The notes: generated by a model not told the origin, from the sequence alone. A DNA stretch of 9,406 nucleotides from Siminovitchia sp047228825 (GCF_047228825.1 NZ_JBFEGN010000107.1:1-9406); one strand, 5' to 3'. Positions 1 through 7,887 are shown, counted from the stretch's first letter. Translations and numbers: made by a program.

Positions 1-359
1 GAAAGGAGCTGGGATGGCCCTGCAGAAAGCGTTAAAACTGTATCGGATTGAGTCATGGGATTCTTCCTCACTTTTTCTTCGTTAGGAATAATTTCGATAA
101 AGAGAGAAAAAATCCTTTAAAAATCAGTTTAGTGTTTATTTATGACCTGCCGAATGTGGGTAAAAAAATCACTTTGCAGCACTTTAATTAATGATCATTT
201 TTTTTGCTTGTGAACGCTTGATGCATTCTCAGTACGTTTCTAAAAATTCATCTAAAATTCTTTGAGGATAGTATCAAGACGTCTTAACCTACATAAATAA
301 CCTGTTTTCACTTTAACTAGGCCCGTATCAATAGGACTAAGGCCGTGGATTAGGTAGTG
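1..359. other. AT-rich region without a convincing gene
   Basis: No complete gene can be supported here. A plus-strand frame is open from base 2 to a TAG at 83-85 (27 codons, containing GAGMALQKALKLYR). It could be the 3' tail of a gene that begins left of the window, but I recognise no family and the piece is too short to judge. The rest is AT-rich, with stops in all frames. I found no good hairpin plus T-run after the TraX stop codon at 360. Given the broken genes next door, this is probably decayed intergenic sequence. Confidence 0.4.
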
Positions 360-1135
360 TTAACGAAGACTTATTCCGATAAAATAAAGAATGATAATAT
401 GAATTGGATAGAATAAGTAGAAGAAATATTTCAATCTGGGCCCTTTTTTTCCATTGAAAAGTAATAATAGCGGTAGTGCAGCAATCATCCATTGATAGCT
501 ACCGTACGGAACTAAATAATTTATTATTGGATTCATACCACTACCCCATTTAGTATAAGTAGCATATATGAATAAGGAAAAAGAGGAATATGCTATAGTA
601 AATTTCACTTTGTTTCTAAATAAATAAAGCAATATCCCTAACAGAATAAAAGGGATTCCACCCTCAACAAAGAAAATATTTCCAAAAATTGCTTCATAAA
701 AAAAGTGTTCAGCCCAAATATTAATAACTATTATCTCTGAAAGTAGAATACATAAAAGTGCTAATAAGTTGCCAAATGGTAAAATACAGAAATAGATGTA
801 TCTTTTTAACATCTGCTACATAAATGGTTAATATTATTACAAATAAAGTTGCAAAGAAATTATTAGTGATGAAGATTCCAGTATCACTAAAAGCATTGTT
901 AATTCCGAGGTTAATAAAAGCCATTGTTACGCTTGAAAGATACAAACGCAACATATAGTTTCTTCGACTAGAAGGGTTAATTGTATCCCACAACAACAAA
1001 ATATATAAAAATGGGGGCGGCTAATTGACCAATCCATCTAAACCATTCAGGAGTATTAGGGATGAATTGTCCCGTATGATCAATAACCAAAGAAATTAAA
1101 GCTATCAATTTAAGACATGTAGTAGTTACAAGCAT
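360..1135 (-). pseudogene. TraX-family integral membrane protein, broken by two frameshifts
   Basis: Three consecutive minus-strand reading frames together resemble one TraX-like protein (Pfam TraX; F-plasmid TraX acetylates pilin, while stand-alone bacterial homologues are putative membrane acyltransferases). Frame 1 starts at ATG 1133-1135 (MLVTTTCLKLIALISLVIDH) and covers the first helix and the WFRWIGQLAAPIF segment. It stops near 1003. Frame 2 carries SSRRNYMLRLYLSS and two hydrophobic segments. Frame 3 (up to about 812, stop at 360) carries several more helices and the typical C-terminal part with GSYQWMIAALPLLLLFNGKKG and KYFFYLFYPIHIIILY. Removing one base near 1005 and one A from the A-run at 808-812 would restore about 257 residues, close to the family length. 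No complete product is expected, unless both indels are sequencing errors. The family call rests on recalled TraX motifs. Confidence 0.72.
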
Positions 1136-1204
1136 TGTCCTCAATATGTTTCAATTAAAAAGACTAAAAGCATTAAATAATGTAATCAGATTCGCAGGAT
1201 TGAC

Positions 1205-1390
1205 TAAATTTCTTGAATAATTCCCCGCTCACCAATTATGGATAATCGTTGGCGCAGGACTCATCAGCACCAAATGCCCATCAACCAATTCATACGTATT
1301 GCCATCTTCAATTGCTGCGTAATCGCTGTAAGTGAGACCGCCTTCTTTTAATTGATCAGGACTTGCCTTTTTACGATTGTTATTTGACAT
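1205..1390 (-). pseudogene. Uma2-family (DUF820, PD-(D/E)XK-like) N-terminal remnant
   Basis: ATG at 1388-1390 follows a good Shine-Dalgarno (AAAGGGGGAG). It begins a 53-residue frame with the N-terminal signature of Uma2 proteins: LTYSDYAAIEDG, then YELVDGHLVLMSPAPTIIH. Full Uma2 proteins are about 180-200 residues. Here a TGA at 1229-1231 interrupts the frame just after the conserved His. The next in-frame codons (AGNYSRNL) still resemble the expected family continuation, after which similarity is lost and the TraX remnant begins. The catalytic Asp and Glu/Lys region is absent, so the product cannot be an active nuclease. Uma2 genes are abundant, often multicopy and of unclear function, so a dead copy is plausible. 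I am fairly sure of the family and very sure the gene is incomplete. Confidence 0.7.
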
Positions 1391-1425
1391 TCCGCTCCCC
1401 CTTTATGATTTCTCATATTACAAAT

Positions 1426-1453
1426 AGCATATCATCACACCTTATGTTTTCAA
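1426..1453 (-). promoter_or_regulatory. Candidate sigma-A promoter ahead of the Uma2 remnant
   Basis: On the minus strand TTGAAA (1448-1453) and TATGCT (1426-1431) are separated by 16 bp. They lie about 35 bp upstream of the remnant's start codon and its strong ribosome-binding site. The match to TTGACA/TATAAT is moderate, and the region is AT-rich, so chance matches are expected. Confidence 0.35.
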
Positions 1454-1497
1454 GACTTGATCATCAAACAATGTCATCCATTACTCGCACTTTTCCG

Positions 1498-1535
1498 AAA
1501 AAATTTTAAGCCCGCTGCCAAATGATTAGCAGCGG
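1498..1535 (-). terminator. Intrinsic terminator at the end of the catabolic operon
   Basis: A perfect 7-bp GC-rich stem (CCGCTGC at 1512-1518, GCAGCGG at 1529-1535) with a 10-nt loop lies 7 nt beyond the stop codon of the aminotransferase. On the minus strand a run of six T (1498-1503) follows, about 8 nt after the stem. On the plus strand T6 (1539-1544) follows 3 nt after the stem, so it may work in both directions, although no plus-strand gene that would need it is visible. Confidence 0.7.
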
Positions 1536-1542
1536 ACGTTTT

Positions 1543-2880
1543 TTAGAGCTCCTTCTTCACATCTGCAATAGAATCGTCAATGATGGTGATCATCGTTCCG
1601 ACTTCTTCTTTTGTAATACAGAACGGTGGTGCGAATGCCAATGTATCTTGGCCGCCGTAGACAATGCTTCTGCCCAAAAGACCGCGGTCAAGCGCTTTGG
1701 CTACGACTTTTGCGGAAACAGGTTCTGCATATCTTTCTTTTGTTTCCACATTTTTGAAAAATTCGATGGCGCCCAGCAGGCCGACTCCTCTGCGGTTGCC
1801 CATGAATACATGCGTCTCTTCCAGGTATTTGAGTCCTTTCTGCAGCTCTTCTCCCATGTTGCGGACATTTTCAACCATGTTTTCATTTTCGATGATTTCC
1901 AGGTTTTTGAGTGCGACCGCACAGCACATCGGATGGCCGCTGTATGTGTAACCGTGCCAGAAGTTGCCTTCGTAGTTTTCCATCAATTCGTTTTTGATTT
2001 TGTCGGAGATGACCATTCCGCCAATCGGCGCATATCCGCTCGAGATTCCTTTTGCCATGCAGATAATGTCCGGAACGACTCCAAACAGATCCATGCCGAA
2101 TTTCTCGCCTGTTCTTCCGAATCCGCAAATGACTTCGTCCGCAATGAACAGAATGTCATTCTCGTCACAGATTTGGCGGACTTCTTTAAAATAGCCTTGC
2201 GGCGGCGGATTGACTCCTCCGGATCCCTGGATCGGTTCAGAGATGAATGCCGCGATATTTTCTGCCCCCTCTTTTTCAATCAAGGCTTTTAATGATTCAA
2301 TTGATGAATCTACATATAAGAAACCCTGCGCCAACGATGTTGTAAACTCCCTGAATGGCTCGATGCCTGTTGCGCTTGTCGCTCCCATGGCAACTCCATG
2401 ATAGGAAAGGCTGCGGGAAATGATTTTTGTTTTATTCGGCTGGCCCTTCACTTTCCAATAATGGCGAACCGTTTTAAACGCCGAATCGTTTGATTCTGAA
2501 CCGCCGGATGTGAAGAAAGTTGTATTCAAGTCTCCAGGTGTCCACTCAGCGACCTTTTTGGCCAATTCGATGACCGGCTCATGGCTGTTTCCCGCGAATG
2601 TGGAGCTAAAAGCCAGTTTTGACATTTGTTCAGCCGCCGCCTGGCCCAGCTCCGATCTTCCGTGCCCGATATTGACGTTCCAAAGGGAAGATAAACTATC
2701 AATCAACTTTCTGCCCCTGACATCTTTTAAATATATCCCTTTCCCTTCCGTAAAAATCAAACCCGGTCCATTTTCCATATGCTGTTTGATGGAAGTGGAC
2801 GGATGCAAAAAGTGCTTTTTATCCAGTTCCGCGAGTTCCTTAAATTTTGTTTCTGCTTCATTCATCATCTGCATTGCCAT
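1543..2880 (-). CDS. doeD: Class III (omega) aminotransferase, DoeD-like diaminobutyrate transaminase
   Basis: This is a PLP-dependent class III aminotransferase of 445 residues, the usual length. Visible landmarks are SGGSES (125-130, cofactor phosphate cup), YHG (160-162, ring stacking), SEPIQGSGG (214-222), DEVICGFGRTG (248-258; Asp248 should contact the pyridine nitrogen) and MAKGISSGYAPIG (275-287; Lys277 is the expected Schiff-base lysine). ATG at 2880 follows GGAGG at 8-nt spacing. It is the last gene of the operon, 78 nt after the aldehyde dehydrogenase and just before the terminator. In ectoine breakdown the DoeD/Atf enzyme converts 2,4-diaminobutyrate to aspartate semialdehyde. That role is inferred from the neighbours, because class III sequences alone do not fix the substrate; a general omega-amino acid:pyruvate transaminase is the alternative. 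Confidence 0.8.
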   Translation of the reverse strand: MAMQMMNEAETKFKELAELDKKHFLHPSTSIKQHMENGPGLIFTEGKGIYLKDVRGRKLIDSLSSLWNVNIGHGRSELGQAAAEQMSKLAFSSTFAGNSHEPVIELAKKVAEWTPGDLNTTFFTSGGSESNDSAFKTVRHYWKVKGQPNKTKIISRSLSYHGVAMGATSATGIEPFREFTTSLAQGFLYVDSSIESLKALIEKEGAENIAAFISEPIQGSGGVNPPPQGYFKEVRQICDENDILFIADEVICGFGRTGEKFGMDLFGVVPDIICMAKGISSGYAPIGGMVISDKIKNELMENYEGNFWHGYTYSGHPMCCAVALKNLEIIENENMVENVRNMGEELQKGLKYLEETHVFMGNRRGVGLLGAIEFFKNVETKERYAEPVSAKVVAKALDRGLLGRSIVYGGQDTLAFAPPFCITKEEVGTMITIIDDSIADVKKEL

Positions 2881-2958
2881 GATGCATTCCTCCGTTTCAT
2901 TATGGTGCTTTCCTTATTCCTCTGTAGGCGATTTGCCCAGATCCCGTCTCTTCATCTT

Positions 2959-4407
2959 TTAGTTGACTCCCAGTTTAAAACTGACAACCTTCGGCTCTGT
3001 CATGTCTTGAATGGCATATTTTACCCCTTCGCGACCGAGGCCTGAACCTTTCACTCCGCCAAACGGCATCCCGTCGATCCTGTAATCACTGCTGTCATTG
3101 ATCATGATTCCGCCAACATTGAGCTGATGAATCGCCTGGAAAGCTTTTTCAACGTCCTTTGTAAAAATCCCGGCTTGAAGACCGAAATGGACGCTATTTG
3201 CTTTTTTAATTGCTTCATCCAAGTTGTCCGCAGGGGATAATAAAACGACCGGGCCAAAAATTTCTTCTCGGGCAATGGTGCAATGTTCCGGTACGTTCTC
3301 AATTACCGTTGGCGAGTAAAAAGCACCGTTGCGCTCGCCTCCAATCAGGAGATCGGCTCCCATCGCGACAGCCTCTTTTACCCAGTTTTCCACCCGGATT
3401 GCTTCCTTTTCATGTATGAGAGGGCCCATATCCGTCGTTTCTAGCCCCTTATCACCAACTGTATATTGGGCCGTCTCCGAGATAAACATTTCTTTAAACG
3501 CCTCATAAACCTCTTTTTCAATGTAAATTCTTTGTACACCGATACAATTTTGGCCTGCTGCAGAAAATGCTCCCAAGACACATGCTTTTGCAGCCTCTTC
3601 GATATTCGCATCTTTTAGTATGATCGCCGGAGAGTTGGAACCAAGCTCCATGCTCAGTTTTTTCAAGCCTGCCTTGCGTGCGATTCGTTCTCCCGTCTCC
3701 AATCCCCCTGTGAAAGAAATCATGCGAATAGCCGGATGCGTAACTAGCACATCGCCAATTTCTCCTCCGGTTCCCGTCACTACGGACAAGATTTTTGGCG
3801 GCAGCCCCGCGTAATCGAATGCCTTCGCCAGCAGCAGCGCACTTAAAGGCGTAGCCGTCGCCGGTTTTACGATGATGGCGTTTCCCGAGGCGATCGCAGG
3901 CCCTACTTTATGGGCAACCAAATTTAAAGGATCGTTGAACGGAGTAATGGCCCCTATGATTCCGATCGGGAAACGATAATAATAGCCGACGCGATTTTCA
4001 CCCGTTTCCGATTGGTCAAAGGGAATCGTTTCTCCTTGAATTCGCCTTGCTTCTTCTGCGCTCAGCCTCAATGTTTGGATGCAGCGTTTCACTTCACTTC
4101 TTGCTTCCCGTATCGTTTTGCTTCCTTCCTGTGAAATGGTTACAGCATATGCTTCACTTCTTTTTTCAATATAGTCCGCTGCCCGATTTAAAATGCTCAT
4201 CTTCATATGGACAGGCAGAGCTGCCGCAATTTTTGCCCCTTCTTTCGCTTCTTCAATCGCGAATAGCATCTCTTCCTTCGCAGCGGCGGGAACTGTTGTA
4301 ATCAGTGTATTATCCTGGGGATTTAAGACTTCTATCGTTTTTTCGCTGCCAACCCATTTCCCGGCGAGATACATTTCCTGCCCAAGTACTTTTGTCGACA
4401 ATTCCAT
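2959..4407 (-). CDS. doeC: NAD(P)-dependent aldehyde dehydrogenase, DoeC-like aspartate-semialdehyde dehydrogenase
   Basis: This is an aldehyde dehydrogenase superfamily protein of 482 residues. Counting from the ATG at 4407, the family landmarks are TPFN (oxyanion Asn at 158), VKPA (180-183), FTGG (232-235), MELGSNSP (general base Glu254) and AAGQNCIG (nucleophile Cys288), followed by the C-terminal EEIFGPV motif. The frame also opens one codon earlier with GTG, but the ribosome-binding site GGAAAGG (4412-4418) sits 4 nt before the ATG and only 1 nt before the GTG, so I prefer the ATG. It starts 26 nt after the M20 gene. In the DoeABCD scheme this enzyme oxidises aspartate semialdehyde to aspartate, the last step. 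The catalytic family is certain; the substrate comes from context, and succinate- or phosphonoacetaldehyde-type enzymes have the same architecture. Confidence 0.8.
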   Translation of the reverse strand: MELSTKVLGQEMYLAGKWVGSEKTIEVLNPQDNTLITTVPAAAKEEMLFAIEEAKEGAKIAAALPVHMKMSILNRAADYIEKRSEAYAVTISQEGSKTIREARSEVKRCIQTLRLSAEEARRIQGETIPFDQSETGENRVGYYYRFPIGIIGAITPFNDPLNLVAHKVGPAIASGNAIIVKPATATPLSALLLAKAFDYAGLPPKILSVVTGTGGEIGDVLVTHPAIRMISFTGGLETGERIARKAGLKKLSMELGSNSPAIILKDANIEEAAKACVLGAFSAAGQNCIGVQRIYIEKEVYEAFKEMFISETAQYTVGDKGLETTDMGPLIHEKEAIRVENWVKEAVAMGADLLIGGERNGAFYSPTVIENVPEHCTIAREEIFGPVVLLSPADNLDEAIKKANSVHFGLQAGIFTKDVEKAFQAIHQLNVGGIMINDSSDYRIDGMPFGGVKGSGLGREGVKYAIQDMTEPKVVSFKLGVN

Positions 4408-4433
4408 CACGCCTTTCCGGATGTTTTAAAAGT

Positions 4434-5633
4434 TTATCTTTCCTGCAATAAACGGATGGCTGTTTCGGTTAAAATTGAAACGCCGATTTCGAGGCATTTT
4501 TCATCCATATCAAAAATATTGGTATGAAGGTCACGATTTTTTCCATCACAGAGTGAACACCCCAGAAAAAACATCGAGCCCGGTACTTTTTCCGTCATAT
4601 ATCCAAAATCTTCACCACCCATGCCGAAAGGCTCTTTGACCACTTTCATGCCCGGATATAAGTCTAGCGCCACTTGCGTCAGCAAAGAGTTTAAACGGGG
4701 ATCGTTTTGTAGCGCAGGCTCTCCCTGCTCCAAAGTGAAGGAGTAAGTTCCGCCTAGTGATTCCGCCATTTTAAAAACATTTTCCACTTCATTGGCAAGT
4801 TTTTGCCTTGTTTCGAAAGAGTAGGTTCGAAGCGTGCCCGTAACTTCCACTTCTTGGGGTATAATGTTGCTCGCGGTTCCAGTGTGAATTTTGCCAATGC
4901 TCGCTGCGGCCGTTTCCAAAGGAGAGATCCTTCTGGAAACCAGTCCATAAAAAGACTGAAGGATCGTCCCCAGCATCCATATGGGGTCCTTCGTCATATG
5001 GGGATACCCCCCATGCCCGCCTTCCCCAATGATTTTCGCATGAAAGACATCGACATTTGCCATGCTGAATCCATCATTCACCTGGATGACACCTGCGGGA
5101 TGCCACGGACAGACATGGAGTGCCAATACTGATTCCACATCATCCAAGGCCCCTTCCTGAATCATTCTCGGAGCACCCGATAGACCTTCCTCATCGGTAT
5201 CTTCTTCAGCAGGCTGAAAAATCAATTTGACTGTCCCCTTCACCTTTCCTTCCTTGAAAAGGTTTGAAAGCAAGGTGGCTGCACCGAGTAAAATCGCTGT
5301 ATGGGCATCATGGCCACAAGCATGCATGACGCCTTTTCTTGTAGATCGGTACTCGTGGTCATTTTGCTCATCAATCGGAAGGGCATCCATGTCGGCACGC
5401 AAAGCAATTACCGGGCCGTTTCCTGATGAAATTGTTCCTATTACGCCGGTTTTGGCCACACCTGTTTGTATATGAATATTTCCCAATTCTTTTAATTTTT
5501 CGGCTACAAAAGCTGCGGTATCATGTTCCTGAAAACTCAACTCCGGATATTGATGGAGATGGCGGCGCCACTCACTGACTTTGTTTGCCGCCGCGCGCGC
5601 TTCATCTACAACCGTTTTTTGACCAGTAATCAT
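4434..5633 (-). CDS. doeB2: M20D-type amidohydrolase, likely N-acetyl-2,4-diaminobutyrate deacetylase (DoeB2-like)
   Basis: This 399-residue cytosolic metallohydrolase belongs to the M20/amidohydrolase family that includes hippurate, IAA-amino acid and N-acetyl-diaminopimelate hydrolases. Visible metal and catalytic motifs are HACGHDAH (104-111; Cys106 and His108 as ligands), FQPAEE (139-144; catalytic Glu pair), LALHVCPW (170-177), GGEDFGYM (339-346) and DLHTN (His370). A dimerisation-type insert around 190-300 is present. ATG at 5633 has GGAGG 8 nt upstream, 22 nt after eutC. Between an ectoine hydrolase and a diaminobutyrate transaminase, the missing step is removal of the acetyl group from N-acetyl-2,4-diaminobutyrate, and this is the only amidase in view. 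The classical DoeB/EutE is an AspA/AstE-fold enzyme, so this would be a different fold doing that step. I recall the name DoeB2 for such M20 proteins but cannot check it here. Family certain; substrate inferred. Confidence 0.8.
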   Translation of the reverse strand: MITGQKTVVDEARAAANKVSEWRRHLHQYPELSFQEHDTAAFVAEKLKELGNIHIQTGVAKTGVIGTISSGNGPVIALRADMDALPIDEQNDHEYRSTRKGVMHACGHDAHTAILLGAATLLSNLFKEGKVKGTVKLIFQPAEEDTDEEGLSGAPRMIQEGALDDVESVLALHVCPWHPAGVIQVNDGFSMANVDVFHAKIIGEGGHGGYPHMTKDPIWMLGTILQSFYGLVSRRISPLETAAASIGKIHTGTASNIIPQEVEVTGTLRTYSFETRQKLANEVENVFKMAESLGGTYSFTLEQGEPALQNDPRLNSLLTQVALDLYPGMKVVKEPFGMGGEDFGYMTEKVPGSMFFLGCSLCDGKNRDLHTNIFDMDEKCLEIGVSILTETAIRLLQER

Positions 5634-5655
5634 CCGTCATTCCTCCAGACACATT

Positions 5656-6663
5656 TTATGTGAAATGAAGAGATTTCTTATTATCTATTTCCAGCCCGAT
5701 GCCCTCTTTTTCGGTTAAAAATCGATAGGCATATAAAGCGATGGCAGTATCCTGGGCTCCGGTTCCCGTCAAGTCGCACACTGTGATTTCCTGGTCATTT
5801 ACCCTGCCTTTTTCTTTTCCGGATGTGACTTCTCCAAGTTCGATCACCGGTTCATCCGCCGAAATGTATCCCTGTTCAATGGAATGATGCAATTCTCCAA
5901 GGCGGGCGCATTGTGCTTTTGTATCGCAAACGAAGCGATCTGCTTTTTTGAGCACATCTGCTGCCAGTTCCTGTTTTTCTTCCGCATCCGATCCCATTGC
6001 AGTAATGTGCAGTCCGGGATGGAGCCAGTCTGCTTTCATAATCGGCTCCGTGGCTGGTGTTGTCGTTACAACAATCTCGCTGTTTCGTACGACTGTCTCC
6101 GCTTCGTCCGCCAATTGGATATCCACTTGCAAAACATTTTCCATTTCATCCTTAAACTTTTGGGCGTTTTCCCGTGAGCGGCCGTAGACGATGACCTTCT
6201 CAAAATTTCTTACAAGCTTTAAAGCCGCCATTTGATACCGGGCTTGCGCTCCCGTGCCGATTACGCCAACTGTTTTCACATATTCTTTTGCCATATATTT
6301 TGCAGCAATCGCCCCGGCGGCAGCCGTCCGGATTTCAGTCAGGTAGCCATTGTCCAGAAGCAGTGCCTTCGGCTCGCCTGTAACGGCGCTGATCAGCATC
6401 ATCAAGCCGTTTGCACTCGGAAGCCCAAGCTGATCGTTATTAAAAAATCCGGAGGATACTTTCAAGGCAAACAATTCTTTCCCTGGAATATAGGCTGTTT
6501 TTACGTCTACTTCCCCATTATTTTCTTTGACGTCCACTCTCATGATAGGCGGCATGATCACCTCTTTTGTCGCCAGTTGAGTAAACGCATCCTCCACGAC
6601 AGGAAGTACATCTTTATTTAACGTGACAAACTGCTTGATTTCACTTTCGGTAAAAATATTCAT
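5656..6663 (-). CDS. eutC: Ornithine cyclodeaminase/mu-crystallin family protein, EutC-like
   Basis: A 335-residue member of the ornithine cyclodeaminase/alanine dehydrogenase/mu-crystallin family. It has the substrate-side lysine in LKVSSGF (Lys68), LTEIRTAAAG (Arg112), a Rossmann NAD(P) motif VGVIGTGAQAR (132-142), the GSDAEEKQEL motif (224-233; Asp226 in the usual catalytic position) and a C-terminal DLTGTGAQDTAIA. EutC proteins of this family occur in ectoine/hydroxyectoine operons, where EutABC is proposed to convert hydroxyectoine to ectoine. The flanking ectoine hydrolase and deacetylase support that name over a true ornithine cyclodeaminase. The start at 6663 is fixed by AGGAGGTGG (6671-6679), which overlaps the stop codon of doeA copy 2, so the two genes are probably translationally coupled. 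No EutA or EutB homologue is visible in this window, so the exact reaction is uncertain. Confidence 0.75.
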   Translation of the reverse strand: MNIFTESEIKQFVTLNKDVLPVVEDAFTQLATKEVIMPPIMRVDVKENNGEVDVKTAYIPGKELFALKVSSGFFNNDQLGLPSANGLMMLISAVTGEPKALLLDNGYLTEIRTAAAGAIAAKYMAKEYVKTVGVIGTGAQARYQMAALKLVRNFEKVIVYGRSRENAQKFKDEMENVLQVDIQLADEAETVVRNSEIVVTTTPATEPIMKADWLHPGLHITAMGSDAEEKQELAADVLKKADRFVCDTKAQCARLGELHHSIEQGYISADEPVIELGEVTSGKEKGRVNDQEITVCDLTGTGAQDTAIALYAYRFLTEKEGIGLEIDNKKSLHFT

Positions 6664-6670
6664 TATTTTT

Positions 6671-6679
6671 CCACCTCCT
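6671..6679 (-). promoter_or_regulatory. Ribosome-binding site of eutC overlapping the upstream stop codon
   Basis: AGGAGGTGG is close to a full complement of the 16S rRNA tail. It overlaps the TAG stop (6678-6680) of doeA copy 2 and lies 7 nt before the eutC ATG. The overlap suggests coupled translation of the two proteins. Confidence 0.7.
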
Positions 6680-7871
6680 ATCCTATAATCGTTAAGTCCA
6701 AATCCTCTTTTACAATTAGCTCTCTTTGGAAGTTTGCCAGTACTTCACATCCAGTTTCTGTGACCCTGAATGACTCGCTGATTTCAATCCCGTAATCATC
6801 AAACCAGAGGCCAGGAATTAAATGGAAGGTCATATTGGGCTGAAGAACGGTCAGGTCTCCCCGCCTGATACTGGCGGTATGCTCCCCCCAATCCGGAGGG
6901 TAATTTAAACCCATCGAATAGCCCAAGCGGGATTCCTTTTCGATGCCGTATTTTTTAATGATGTTTTCCCAGGCAATCTCCACTTCTTCGCAAGTAACTC
7001 CCGGTTTGACCGCCTCAAGTGCCGTGTTCAGCCCCTCAACGACAATCTGTGAAATATTATAGGCCTCTTCACTCGGCTGGCCGATGGATACCGTCCGTGC
7101 CAATGGAGAATGGTAGCGCTGGTGACAGCCGGCCAATTCGATAATAACCATTTCTCCAAATTGATATTGTCGATCAGTCCATGTTAAATGCGGTGTTGAT
7201 GTATTTTCCCCCGAGGGCAGCAACGGAACGATAGATGGATAATCTCCTCCAAATTCCGGAGTCCCCGTGATCAGCTCTTTATAAATGTGTCCAACTACAT
7301 CACATTCCCGGACACCTTCAGCTATGTGTGCTACCGCTGCACCCATCCCTCTTTCAACAATCTTCGCCGCCCGTTTGATATATTCAATCTCCTGATCCGA
7401 CTTGATCAGGCGAATATAATTGACTAACAAACTTGCATCTTCAAAGGTCGCGTTCGGAAGGCTCTGCTTCAAACGCTCATAAGCAAGAGCCGAGAAATAG
7501 TAAGATTCCATTTCAAGTCCAATTCTTCTGTTTGACTGCCCGATTTGGTGCAAAATATCGGCGACAAATTCCATTGGATGCTTATCTGAATGAATGTATG
7601 TGTCAGGATAAGGAATAATGTTATTTTCAAACAGCCAAGTCGTGGCTCTTGCTCCGCCGGCATCCATATGCCTGCCAATCCAGATTGGCTGTTCCTCGTC
7701 AATAATAACGGCCAAAACTTGATCAACATAAAACGACCAGCCGTTATAACCGGATAAATAGTTCATATTTGCCGGATTTGTAATGAGTAATACTTCGATT
7801 CCTTTTTCCAACATTTTTTTCTTTGTTTGTACCAGCCTGTTTTGATATTCCTGATGGCTGAATGGCAACAT
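6678..7871 (-). CDS. doeA: M24-family ectoine hydrolase, second copy (DoeA/EutD-like)
   Basis: A creatinase-fold M24 protein of 397 residues. DoeA/EutD opens ectoine to N-acetyl-2,4-diaminobutyrate (and hydroxyectoine to the hydroxylated product). It aligns end to end with the product of 8061-9248; more than half the residues match by eye, in blocks such as EFGGDYPSIVPLLP, HLTWTD, YHSPLARTV, GLNYPPDWGEHTAS and GIEISESFRVTETGCEVLA. As in creatinase-type members, the usual metal-binding Asp, His and Glu of M24 aminopeptidases are not kept in their normal motifs. It differs from copy 1 in WSFYVDQ (copy 1 WSFYVHQ), WIGRHMDAGG (WIGRGQDASA), a one-residue gap at SDKHP and a divergent C-terminus. 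An upstream TTG (7907) would extend the frame, but the ribosome-binding site lies 7 nt before ATG 7871, and the resulting start MLPFSHQEYQ matches copy 1. It heads the second transcription unit. Confidence 0.82.
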   Translation of the reverse strand: MLPFSHQEYQNRLVQTKKKMLEKGIEVLLITNPANMNYLSGYNGWSFYVDQVLAVIIDEEQPIWIGRHMDAGGARATTWLFENNIIPYPDTYIHSDKHPMEFVADILHQIGQSNRRIGLEMESYYFSALAYERLKQSLPNATFEDASLLVNYIRLIKSDQEIEYIKRAAKIVERGMGAAVAHIAEGVRECDVVGHIYKELITGTPEFGGDYPSIVPLLPSGENTSTPHLTWTDRQYQFGEMVIIELAGCHQRYHSPLARTVSIGQPSEEAYNISQIVVEGLNTALEAVKPGVTCEEVEIAWENIIKKYGIEKESRLGYSMGLNYPPDWGEHTASIRRGDLTVLQPNMTFHLIPGLWFDDYGIEISESFRVTETGCEVLANFQRELIVKEDLDLTIIG

Positions 7872-7878
7872 ATACATG

Positions 7879-7887
7879 CCCCCTTTT
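7879..7887 (-). promoter_or_regulatory. Ribosome-binding site that fixes the start of doeA copy 2
   Basis: AAAAGGGGG on the minus strand lies 7 nt before ATG 7871 and only 1 nt before the alternative ATG at 7877. A start at the upstream TTG (7907) would place this site inside the coding sequence. It therefore selects MLPFSHQEYQ as the N-terminus, matching the MLSFNILEYQ start of copy 1. Confidence 0.75.

Noticed and set aside
86..359. Possible transposase remnant (frame YQDVLTYINNLFSL near 270-318)
   Set aside because: Too short, stops just upstream, and I recognise no insertion-sequence family or terminal repeats.
1522..2292. A 256-codon plus-strand open frame opposite the aminotransferase gene
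   Set aside because: It is antisense to a gene with clear PLP motifs, has a Cys/Phe/His-rich composition with no recognisable domain, and begins within the terminator hairpin. It is a codon-usage shadow.
2881..2958. Mini-ORF (MKRRDLGKSPTEE) in the 78-nt gap between the doeC-like and doeD-like genes
   Set aside because: Only 13 codons and no ribosome-binding site; no hairpin or promoter is evident in the gap, so it looks like a slack intergenic spacer.
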